A stretch of 6,356 nt of DNA from NCBI GenBank assembly GCA_964612995.1, contig CAZTGE010000193.1, positions 1-6,356 of the forward strand. The letters are read 5' to 3'. This document shows positions 1 through 6,297 of this stretch, in pieces. Under the pieces are notes generated by a model that ran no database searches, was not told where the DNA came from, and saw only the letters and a list, made by a program, of their open reading frames with translations. The translations under genes and the position numbers were made by a program. Position 1 is the stretch's first letter. Each line of letters opens with the position of its first letter. Source of the stretch: SLQH01 sp964612995 (GTDB lineage Bacteria; Planctomycetota; UBA11346).

Positions 1-6
1 GATGGG

Positions 7-74
7 GCCCCGAAAAAGGGCGAGGTAACCACTCATGCCCGTTGGGCCTGAGTGGCTACAGGGGCAGAACCCTG
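7..74 (+). other. Structured leader with two mutually exclusive pairings
   Basis: Seen directly: an outer helix pairs 7-11 (GCCCC) with 61-65 (GGGGC). An inner arm pairs 25-40 with 44-59 (14 base pairs, mismatches A28/C56 and T36/C48, three-base loop at 41-43). The 5' side has a 13-base unpaired A/G-rich segment at 12-24. A different hairpin, 59-63 (CAGGG) with 70-74 (CCCTG), uses the same bases as the outer helix, so the two cannot form together. The arrangement resembles a switch or attenuator in the leader of the downstream kinase gene, but I recognise no known riboswitch family. There is no U tract directly after either hairpin. The window starts at position 1, so the element may be incomplete. 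GC-rich DNA often folds by chance, so confidence is low. Confidence 0.3.
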
Positions 75-80
75 GATGGG

Positions 81-100
81 GATGACATTTTTGTCGCATC
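81..100 (+). repeat. Small inverted repeat around a T-run
   Basis: The segment folds as GAT, then GACA, a TTTT loop, then TGTC, two unpaired bases, then ATC. It contains the only T-rich run in the leader (88-92). It lies between the structured element and the kinase start. It could be a weak hairpin in the 5' untranslated region or a chance event. Its role is unknown. Confidence 0.2.
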
Positions 101-173
101 GCCGCCTCGGAACACCAGATCACCGGGATTGATCGCGTCCGCTGCTCTTGCCCCGACATGCGCGCGGGATATC

Positions 174-2891
174 ATGAGTCGATTTCACACCAAAAGTGAG
201 ATGTCTTTGGTGAACACAGGCGAGCCCCATACGCCAGCACCCGCGACCCCGGTCGACGGACGGCATGCCAGCTCCCGGTCCGGCCGTCTGCGCGCAGCGG
301 TCACCGCCAGACGACACCATGCCGTTCCGGCGGTGGCCTTCGTCCTCTTCCTCGCCGCCTTCGTCGTCTACGGCTACTGTTGCTACCGCCGCGAGCAGCG
401 ACAGACCATGGAGAGCCTCGACGATCGCCTGCTCATGGCAGCGCACGCCATCCCCGAAGTTCTCGGACGGGAGTTCTTCACCCAGGCTACAGGGCCGGCG
501 ACGATCACACCAGAAGACGATCAGGACAACATCGAACACCTGACCCGCCTGGCCGAGAGCCTGGAGGCGGCCTGCCTCTACACGCTGGCCTGCGTCGACG
601 GCCAGGTGTATATCACCAGTTCCAGCGCATCGGCCGAAGAACGACGCACCGGCAACGAAGTCCGCTACTGGACCCCATACGCCGAAGCACCGAGTACGGT
701 CGCCACGGCCATCGCCAGCGGCCTTCCCACCTTCGCCGATCATCGCGATCGCTGGGGCCATTACCGTCATGTCTACATTCCCCTGCCCGGTGGCGACGAT
801 GACATCGTCCATGTCGCCGCAGCAGATCTCGAGTCCAGCGCGGTGCGTTCGGCCCTGCACCGGCGGACCCTGGTCGCGGTCCTGGCGGTGCTGGGGCTGT
901 TCGCAGCCGGAATCCCCCTGTTCGTCGCCTACCGCTCGCGCCTGCGGCATTCCCTGCGCGCCGTCCGCCACTCGCATCGCGCTCTGAGCCAGAGCGAGGA
1001 ACGCTTCCGTTCCTTCGTCGAGAACGCCAACGACATCGTCTACGCACTCGCGCCCGACGGGCGCTTCACCTACATCTCGCCGAACTGGTTGCAACGCATC
1101 GGCGAATCGCCGGAACAGGCGCTGGGCCGCAGTTTCGAGCCCTACGTCCATCCTGCCGACGTGGGCCTCTGTTACGATTTCCTGCGCCGCGTCCTGGAGA
1201 CCGGCGCACAACACAGCAGCGAGGAGTTCCGCGTACGCCACCGTGATGGTTCCTGGCGCTGGTACCGCTCCAATGGCTCGCCCCTGCGCGATCCCGATGG
1301 ACGGATCGTCGAGCACATCGGCATCGCCCGGGATGTGACCGAGAGCCGGCAGGCGCTGCTCGCCTTGAGCGAGAGCGATCGCGAACTGCGTGCCGCGCTG
1401 CGTCTGGCCCGCGTCGGCTCGTGGACCCTGGACCTGGTGCACGACGAACTGCTGCCGTCGCCCGCCTTGCTCACCGTGCTGGGCCTCGATGCCACGACCC
1501 GGAGCCTGCCGATCCCCAATGCGCTGGAATCCGTCCATCCCGACGATCGCAGGCGCGTTCAGGGCTGGCTCGCACGTACGCGCACAAGCGCGGAGCCGAT
1601 GGCGGGCGAACTGCGATTCCGTCGGCCCGATGGTCAGTATATCTGGTTGCTGAGCCAGACCGAGAGCGTGGAGCTCGACGACAACGGGGGCACGCTGCGT
1701 TGCTTCGGCGTCGCCCAGGACGTTACCGGACAACGCCAGATGCAGGAGCGGCTGACCCAGATGGAGAAGATGCAGGCCATCGGTCTGCTCGCCGGCGGCG
1801 TGGCCCACGACTTCAACAACCAGCTCGCCGGCATCATGGGCTATGCCGATCTGGTACGGATGCGGATCAGCGATCCGCAGCTCGGTCGCGCAGCCGAACG
1901 CATCCTGATCTGCGCCAGGCGCGCCGAGGAACTGACCCGCCAGCTGCTCGCGTTCTCCCGCAAGCAGGATCACCAGCGCCTGCCGGTGGACCTGCACCAG
2001 ATCATCCAGGAAGTCGTCCTCGTGCTCGAGCACAGCCTCGACAAGCGCATCACCGTGCACCAGCAGCTCGCGGCCAGTCATCCGACCGTTCTCGGCGATC
2101 CGAGCCAGATCCAGAGCGCCATCCTCAATCTGGCGATCAACGCGCGCGACGCGATGCCCGAAGGCGGCGAGCTCAGCTTCGCCACCGCCACGCGTGCCCG
2201 CGCACAGACCGTCGCTCCCCTGCCCGATGATCCGGCCCCCGGGCCCTACCTCGAACTGCGGGTTCGCGACACGGGCACCGGCATGCCCGAAGAGGTCCGC
2301 GACCGCATCTTCGAGCCCTTCTTCACTACCAAGGCGGTCGGCAAGGGCACCGGCATGGGCCTGGCCGCGGTCTATGGCACGATGGCCAACCACGGCGGCA
2401 GCATCGCCGTCGAGTCCGAGCCGGGCAGCGGCAGCTGCTTCACCATCCTGCTGCCGGTCCACGCGGGCCAATCGATACCCGCCACACAGGACTTGATCGC
2501 GAACCGGTCGCTGGAGGGCGTCCGCGTCCTGGTCATCGAAGACGAAGCGATGCTGCGCGAGCTGGCCAGCGAGATGCTCGGTGAGCTCGGCTGCACGGTC
2601 GCCACCGCCGAGGATGGCGCAGCCGGCCTGGCCTACTACCGCGAGCACCGTGCAGCGATCGACGTGGTGCTCCTCGACATGGTCATGCCGCGCATGGCGG
2701 GCAGCGATGTCCTGCGGGCCATCCGGGCGCTCGACCCGCATGCACGGGTGCTGGTGGTCTCCGGCCACGGTTCACGCGATGCCAGCGAACAGCATTTCCC
2801 GCGCGGCGACGCGATGGTGCTGCGCAAACCCTACCAACAGAACGATCTGGCCTTGGCGCTGCAACGCCTGCTGGAGCACCCGGCGGCATGA
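174..2891 (+). CDS. Hybrid sensor histidine kinase (PDC/Cache-like sensor, PAS, PAS, HisKA, HATPase, REC)
   Basis: An inner-membrane sensor kinase that should autophosphorylate on histidine and pass phosphate to its own receiver. With the start at ATG 174 it has 905 residues. Transmembrane segments lie at about 51-71 and 232-253. They enclose a periplasmic region of about 160 residues that resembles PDC/Cache-like sensors (GQVYITSSS near 143-151, RDRWGHYR at 191-198). PAS domains lie at about 274-392 and 406-522, each ending in a DVT motif. HisKA carries His545 in HDFNNQL. HATPase shows the N box (Asn656), DTGTGMP from Asp699, FEPFFTTK and GKGTGMGL. The receiver (about 785-900) has the acidic pair in IEDE, phosphoacceptor Asp835, Ser in VVSGHG and Lys in LRKPY, so both modules look active. 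No DNA-binding output is attached, so an HPt protein or separate regulator elsewhere is expected. Start: this frame is open to the window edge, but 3-200 has weak codon bias, and TTG 42 sits in a hairpin loop. ATG 174 has GGGA at 166-169; ATG 201 is the main alternative. The ligand is unknown. Confidence 0.93.
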   Translation: MSRFHTKSEMSLVNTGEPHTPAPATPVDGRHASSRSGRLRAAVTARRHHAVPAVAFVLFLAAFVVYGYCCYRREQRQTMESLDDRLLMAAHAIPEVLGREFFTQATGPATITPEDDQDNIEHLTRLAESLEAACLYTLACVDGQVYITSSSASAEERRTGNEVRYWTPYAEAPSTVATAIASGLPTFADHRDRWGHYRHVYIPLPGGDDDIVHVAAADLESSAVRSALHRRTLVAVLAVLGLFAAGIPLFVAYRSRLRHSLRAVRHSHRALSQSEERFRSFVENANDIVYALAPDGRFTYISPNWLQRIGESPEQALGRSFEPYVHPADVGLCYDFLRRVLETGAQHSSEEFRVRHRDGSWRWYRSNGSPLRDPDGRIVEHIGIARDVTESRQALLALSESDRELRAALRLARVGSWTLDLVHDELLPSPALLTVLGLDATTRSLPIPNALESVHPDDRRRVQGWLARTRTSAEPMAGELRFRRPDGQYIWLLSQTESVELDDNGGTLRCFGVAQDVTGQRQMQERLTQMEKMQAIGLLAGGVAHDFNNQLAGIMGYADLVRMRISDPQLGRAAERILICARRAEELTRQLLAFSRKQDHQRLPVDLHQIIQEVVLVLEHSLDKRITVHQQLAASHPTVLGDPSQIQSAILNLAINARDAMPEGGELSFATATRARAQTVAPLPDDPAPGPYLELRVRDTGTGMPEEVRDRIFEPFFTTKAVGKGTGMGLAAVYGTMANHGGSIAVESEPGSGSCFTILLPVHAGQSIPATQDLIANRSLEGVRVLVIEDEAMLRELASEMLGELGCTVATAEDGAAGLAYYREHRAAIDVVLLDMVMPRMAGSDVLRAIRALDPHARVLVVSGHGSRDASEQHFPRGDAMVLRKPYQQNDLALALQRLLEHPAA

Positions 2892-2927
2892 GCCCGACCT
2901 CTCCGGGGCGACCTGGGGCGCCTGCGA
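2892..2927. other. Convergent intergenic gap, no clear terminator
   Basis: These 36 bases separate the stops of the kinase and the IclR-type gene. The best fold is a four-pair stem (2907-2910 with 2919-2922) with no T-run on either side, which is too weak to call an intrinsic terminator. Confidence 0.4.
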
Positions 2928-3674
2928 TCAGCCCAGCGCGGCAAAGCCGAGCTCGCGCGAACAGGCCCGGGCCGCGACGCTGAGCTCACGGCCGACAGCG
3001 GGGATCGCCGCGGTCGGCAGGGTCCGGGCATCGCCGGCCAGCCCGAAAGCGGCGACGGTGTGGCCACGTCGATCGTGGATCGGTGCGCCGATGCGATGCA
3101 GATACGGATCGACAGCCACCGTGTAACCCTCGTGATCGAGATCCGCGAGCGCCTGATCGATGGTGGTGTCATCCGGCAGCGGATGGCCACCCGGGCAATC
3201 CACGTTGCACTCACGACGCCAAGCCTGCCGGTCCGGCAGGAACCAGCCCCAGGGATAGGCCCGCAGGTGCGCCGTACGCCGGCCCGGACTCTGCATCGAA
3301 TGCGCCTCGTCCACCACCACCCGGTCCAGGCAGACCAGCTCGCCATCGACGAACCAGACCAGGATCACCGTGTGCCCGGTGGCGTGGGCCACCGACTCCA
3401 GGTGCGGCCGCGCGCAGCGGCGCAGCCGTTCGGGACCGGGGCCGGGTGCCAGGAGCGCCTCCAGGCGCGGCCCCGGATGATAGCGGTGGCCGTCATGGGC
3501 GAGGTAACCAGCGTCGCGCATGCCGGTGAGCAACCGGGTGGCGGCTGCGTTGCTGATCTCCAGATGACGGGCGATCGCGCTGTAGCTCGCGCCGCCATCC
3601 CGGCTGACGAGGAACTCGAGCAAACGCAGTCCGCGCTCGAGCGCACGGGGCAAGGTATCCATGACAGCCATCAT
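2928..3674 (-). CDS. IclR-family transcriptional regulator
   Basis: A cytoplasmic DNA-binding regulator of 248 residues from the chosen start, close to the usual IclR length of about 250. The N-terminal winged helix-turn-helix spans about 8-70 (ALERGLRLLEFL, then SYSAIARHLEISNAAATRLL, then a wing with GHRYHPGPR). The C-terminal IclR effector-binding domain spans about 82-245, recognisable from HEGYTVAVDPYLHRIGAPI at 181-199 and HTVAAFGLAG. The middle of the effector domain (about 130-165) departs from the family: PWGW takes the place of the common small-residue segment, and Cys156 and Cys160 lie in CNVDCPGG. This suggests an unusual ligand pocket. The gene is divergent from the DUF3604 hydrolase, with a palindrome between them, so it probably regulates that gene and perhaps itself. 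Start: in-frame ATGs lie at 3740, 3731, 3701, 3674, 3671 and 3662. Those at 3740 and 3731 would put coding sequence across the palindrome. I chose 3674 because a leader minigene with a good ribosome site ends there; 3662 is also reasonable. Confidence 0.88.
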   Translation of the reverse strand: MMAVMDTLPRALERGLRLLEFLVSRDGGASYSAIARHLEISNAAATRLLTGMRDAGYLAHDGHRYHPGPRLEALLAPGPGPERLRRCARPHLESVAHATGHTVILVWFVDGELVCLDRVVVDEAHSMQSPGRRTAHLRAYPWGWFLPDRQAWRRECNVDCPGGHPLPDDTTIDQALADLDHEGYTVAVDPYLHRIGAPIHDRRGHTVAAFGLAGDARTLPTAAIPAVGRELSVAARACSRELGFAALG

Positions 3675-3682
3675 GGGCTCAT
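3671..3682 (-). promoter_or_regulatory. Three-codon leader minigene overlapping the IclR-type gene start
   Basis: On the minus strand the ribosome-site-like GAAGGG (3695-3690) lies seven bases before an ATG at 3682. That ATG opens a reading frame of only Met-Ser-Pro and then TGA at 3673-3671. The TGA lies inside an ATGATG that supplies two candidate in-frame starts (3674, 3671) of the regulator gene. This is the best ribosome site seen near the regulator start, yet it points to the wrong frame. The arrangement fits translational coupling by termination and reinitiation. It may also be chance. Confidence 0.35.
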
Positions 3683-3705
3683 TTTTGTTCCCTTCAATCA
3701 TTTTC

Positions 3706-3729
3706 GGTTGCCAGATGCAGCTGGGCACC
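3706..3729. promoter_or_regulatory. Imperfect 24-bp palindrome, candidate IclR-type operator
   Basis: The half-site reads GGTnnCCAGnTG and its mirror CAnCTGGnnACC, with 9 of 12 positions paired and a TGCA centre at 3716-3719. It lies in the divergent intergenic region between the IclR-type regulator and the hydrolase. IclR-family dimers commonly bind palindromes in the region between their own gene and a divergent target. From its position, 28 bases before the hydrolase start and 31 before the regulator start, it could control both. No convincing -35/-10 pair is visible on either strand here, so activation versus repression cannot be judged. Confidence 0.5.
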
Positions 3730-3746
3730 ATGCTCGTCACCCGCTC

Positions 3747-3751
3747 AGGAG
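3747..3751 (+). promoter_or_regulatory. Ribosome binding site of the DUF3604 gene
   Basis: AGGAG (within AGGAGAAG) lies six bases before ATG 3758. It is a strong Shine-Dalgarno match at good spacing and fixes the hydrolase start. Confidence 0.85.
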
Positions 3752-3757
3752 AAGACC

Positions 3758-5263
3758 ATGGATTCAGCCCTGCTCGCCGAAGCCCGCCGCATCAACCGTC
3801 GTCTGTTCGGCCACATCCGCTTGACCATCCCCTCGGTGCTGGCGACCGACGAGCGCTTCGCGCTGCGGATCACGGTGTTCGATCCCACCGCCATGCCGGA
3901 CACGGACTTCGCCGGCGAGCTGTGTTTCGCCCCCTCACCCGGCATCGAAGGGCTGCCCGAACGCCTGCGCCTCGGCCCCGACGACGGCGGCGTGGCCCGG
4001 ATCGACGGCCTGCGTGCCACCGGCGATCCCGTGGCCCGGGTGCTGGCCAGCATCGATGGGGTCGACCTCTGCTCCAACCCCGCCTGGGTCAGCGACGACC
4101 CTCCCTACCGGGTCTTCTGGGGCGACCTGCATGTCCACACCACCGCCTCGACCTGCCAGCAGTGGGCCTGTAAATCACCGCACTTCGCCTACGCCTACGC
4201 CCAGGAGGTCGCCCACCTCGATTTCTGCGCCGTCGCGGATCACCTGCGCGGTCTCGCGCGCGACGCCGATCGCTGGCCGACGCTGCAGGAACTCGCCCGG
4301 CGCTACAACCTGCCCGGTGAATTCGTCGCCCTCCTCGCCTTCGAGAGCTCGCATCGCACCGGCATGGGCGGCGACAACAACGCCTACTACCTCGGCGACG
4401 AGGCACCGTATTTCTGGCGCGAGCGCGAAGACATGTACGGCATCAAACCGGCGGTGCCGCTCGAGGACCTGTGGACCTTCCTGCGCGACACCGGACAGTC
4501 CTTCTTCACCGCCCCGCACCACACCACCCGCGACGGCAAGTACCGCACCTTCGACTGCGACACCCATGATCCCGAAGCAGAGCCGCTGTTCGAAATCTAC
4601 TCTGCCTGGGGTTCGTCAGAGTGCCCCGGCAACCGCTATCCGCTCGCCCAGGGCAACACCGGACAGCGGGCCTACTTCACCGATGCCCTGGCGCTCGGCT
4701 GCCGCTTCGGCGTGATCGCCTCATCCGACGACCACACCACCCTGCCCGGCGGCGAGAGCCGCAACTGGGGTTCGCCATGGGGGCCGACCGCCGCCAGCGG
4801 GTATCATCACATGGGCATGGCCGCGGTGCGCGCGCCCGCCCTCACGCGCCCGGAGCTGTTCGCCAATCTGCGCGCACGCAACTGCTACGCCACCACCTGC
4901 GAACGCACCATGCTCGACTTCAGCTGCGAGGGCGTGGGCATGGGTCAGGCAGTCACCGTCGATCCGGGCGATGCGCTGACACGCGAGCGTCGGCTCACGG
5001 TGGCGCTGAATCTCGGCCGCCAGAGGCCGGTCGATGTGGTTCTGATGCGCGGCGATCGCGAGCTCGACCGCCGCAGCCTGACCATGGACCGCGACCCCAC
5101 GGCCATCGACCGCGTCACCTTCCACGACACCGACGCGCTCACCGACGTGGCCATCCGCGGGGCGCGCCACCATCCCGATCCCTTCGTCGTCTATTACGTG
5201 CGTCTGGAGTCCCGCGCCGGCCACACCCAATGGAGCAGCCCGATCTGGTTCGACCTCGGCTGA
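3758..5263 (+). CDS. DUF3604 / PHP-like metal-dependent hydrolase
   Basis: A 501-residue protein with no signal peptide or membrane segment, so cytoplasmic. Residues 1-115 form a beta-rich N-terminal domain. The central part carries PHP-superfamily-like metal motifs: WGDLHVHTTAS (His125, His127), CAVADH (Asp161, His162), AFESS (Glu196), APHHT (His254, His255), a Glu in FEIYSAWGSSE (Glu279), and SSDDHT (Asp324, Asp325, His326). The segment LRARNCYATTCERTMLDF (371-388) closes the catalytic domain in the manner of DUF3604 proteins. The last 110 residues look like a beta-sandwich. PHP-superfamily enzymes use two or three metal ions to hydrolyse phosphoesters and related bonds. The substrate of DUF3604 proteins is not known to me, and I assign none. 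Divergence from an IclR-type regulator across a palindrome suggests an inducible catabolic step. The start is supported by a strong ribosome site. No partner gene follows in the same direction, so it appears monocistronic here. Confidence 0.88.
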   Translation: MDSALLAEARRINRRLFGHIRLTIPSVLATDERFALRITVFDPTAMPDTDFAGELCFAPSPGIEGLPERLRLGPDDGGVARIDGLRATGDPVARVLASIDGVDLCSNPAWVSDDPPYRVFWGDLHVHTTASTCQQWACKSPHFAYAYAQEVAHLDFCAVADHLRGLARDADRWPTLQELARRYNLPGEFVALLAFESSHRTGMGGDNNAYYLGDEAPYFWREREDMYGIKPAVPLEDLWTFLRDTGQSFFTAPHHTTRDGKYRTFDCDTHDPEAEPLFEIYSAWGSSECPGNRYPLAQGNTGQRAYFTDALALGCRFGVIASSDDHTTLPGGESRNWGSPWGPTAASGYHHMGMAAVRAPALTRPELFANLRARNCYATTCERTMLDFSCEGVGMGQAVTVDPGDALTRERRLTVALNLGRQRPVDVVLMRGDRELDRRSLTMDRDPTAIDRVTFHDTDALTDVAIRGARHHPDPFVVYYVRLESRAGHTQWSSPIWFDLG

Positions 5264-5305
5264 TGCGCGCGCCGTCTTCACCGCCATGCGCATCCCCTGC
5301 GGGCC
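5264..5305. other. Convergent intergenic gap, no clear terminator
   Basis: These 42 bases separate the stops of the hydrolase gene and the pseudouridine synthase gene. Only short GC-rich self-complementary words such as ATGCGCAT are present, without a T-run on either strand. I see no intrinsic terminator. Confidence 0.4.
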
Positions 5306-6244
5306 TCAGGCGGGCAGCGGCTCCAGGCCCGGGGGCAGGAAACGGTCGAGGTCCGGCGGCGGTGCGGCGGTCACCGTGAGCACCGATCCGTCGGGATGGG
5401 GCAGGGCGAGCCGCCAGGCATGCAAGGCCTGGCGCGTGAGTGGCGGCCCAGTGTCGCCCGGCGGCGACCATTCCGCCTCGCGACCGTAACGCGCGTCGGC
5501 GAGGCAGGGGTGGCCGAGGTCGGCGAGGTGGACGCGGATCTGATGCGTCCGCCCGGTATGGATCCGCACCTCGAGCACGCTGAAGCCATGGCCACGGGCG
5601 CGCACGTGGAACTCACTGTGCGCCGCGCGAGCGCCGGACGTGCCCTCAGGCCAGACCCGCCGTTTGCGGAAATCGCGCCGGCTGCGCCCGATCCACCCGT
5701 GGTGATCGAAGTAGTCGGCCTGCGGCTGGCCGTGGACCAGGGCACAATAGCGCTTGCCGACACGCCGTTCGCGGAAGGCGTCTTGGCAGGCCGCCTGGGC
5801 CGCCGGGGTCTTGGCCACCGCCATCACCCCGCTGGTATCGGCATCGAGGCGATGGACCAGTAGCGGCGCCCATCCGCTTCCGCCCTGCTGGGCGTAGGCG
5901 AGCAGGCCGCCGAGCAGGGTGCCACGGATGTGCCCGATGGCCGGATGCACCACCACCCCGGCGGGTTTGTCGAGCACCAGCAAGGCGTCGTCCTCGTGAA
6001 GGATCCGCAGCGCCATCGGCTCGGGGACCACCGTGAGCGCGGGCACCTCCTCGACCTCGAGTGCGACCCGCTCGCCGCCACGCAGGCGATAGCCCGGCTT
6101 GGTCCGCCCCGGCTCCACGCGGCACCGGCCGGCCTTGATGCTGCGGGCGACCAGCGAGCGCGAACAGCCCTCCAACCGCGATTCGAGCCAGACGTCGAGC
6201 CGGGTCCCCGCCGCTTCCGCCTCCACTGCGAGTTCATGCAACAT
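5306..6244 (-). CDS. RluA-family pseudouridine synthase with S4 domain
   Basis: It converts specific uridines in structured RNA, most likely 23S rRNA, to pseudouridine in the cytoplasm. It has 312 residues, the size of RluC and RluD (about 320). An N-terminal S4-like RNA-binding domain covers about 14-62 (TRLDVWL, SRSLVARSIKAGRCRV). The catalytic domain starts with ILHEDDALLVLDKPAGVVVHP at 81-101. It carries the signature HRLDADTSGVM with catalytic Asp134, then KRYCALVHG, and the C-terminal IHTGRTHQIRVHL and PCLADARYG motifs. All key residues are present. The S4 domain favours an RluC/RluD-type enzyme over RluA itself, but the usual rluD neighbours are not visible, so I give no gene symbol. 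Start: ATG 6244 is the first ATG, GTG or TTG start codon after an upstream in-frame TGA. No good Shine-Dalgarno sequence precedes it; a small GC hairpin sits at 6252-6264 instead. The gene is convergent with the hydrolase and probably constitutive. Confidence 0.93.
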   Translation of the reverse strand: MLHELAVEAEAAGTRLDVWLESRLEGCSRSLVARSIKAGRCRVEPGRTKPGYRLRGGERVALEVEEVPALTVVPEPMALRILHEDDALLVLDKPAGVVVHPAIGHIRGTLLGGLLAYAQQGGSGWAPLLVHRLDADTSGVMAVAKTPAAQAACQDAFRERRVGKRYCALVHGQPQADYFDHHGWIGRSRRDFRKRRVWPEGTSGARAAHSEFHVRARGHGFSVLEVRIHTGRTHQIRVHLADLGHPCLADARYGREAEWSPPGDTGPPLTRQALHAWRLALPHPDGSVLTVTAAPPPDLDRFLPPGLEPLPA

Positions 6245-6251
6245 CGCCGCA

Positions 6252-6264
6252 GCCTGGAGCAGGC
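6252..6264 (-). other. Short hairpin just upstream of the pseudouridine synthase start
   Basis: GCCTG and CAGGC form a perfect five-pair stem with a three-base loop. It ends seven bases before the start codon, where a ribosome site would be expected and none is evident. It may affect translation initiation, or be chance in GC-rich DNA. Confidence 0.2.
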
Positions 6265-6297
6265 CGGAGCGACGACAAGTCCCACCGCCCCCTCACG

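Noticed and set aside
1..51. Possible tail of an upstream gene in frame 1, ending in TGA at 49-51
   Set aside because: Only 16 codons are visible and the stretch overlaps the structured leader; there is no way to tell it from a chance open frame.
29..59. Hairpin considered as an intrinsic terminator of an upstream gene, or as an integron attC site
   Set aside because: No T-run follows the stem, and the paired core-site sequences expected at the ends of an attC site are absent.
120..2768. 882-codon open frame antisense to the hybrid kinase
   Set aside because: Long stop-free antisense frames are expected opposite strongly GC-biased genes. Its translation is rich in His, Gln, Asp, Gly and Ala with no domain, while the sense strand encodes complete kinase motifs.
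3685..3720. Sigma-70-like promoter elements in the divergent region (for example GAAAAT on the minus strand at 3705-3700)
   Set aside because: The matching -35 is poor and the implied transcript start would fall inside the ribosome site at 3695-3690, so I do not call a promoter.
3060..3824. 254-codon plus-strand open frame opposite the IclR-type gene
   Set aside because: It runs antisense through the helix-turn-helix and effector domains and into the divergent intergenic region and the start of the hydrolase gene. The translation has no recognisable motif.
4721..5293. 190-codon minus-strand frame opposite the hydrolase C-terminal region
   Set aside because: Antisense shadow with no motif and no ribosome site.
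4621..5379. 252-codon plus-strand frame overlapping the end of the hydrolase gene
   Set aside because: Arg/His/Pro-rich composition typical of a shifted frame in GC-rich coding DNA; the hydrolase frame carries the conserved motifs.
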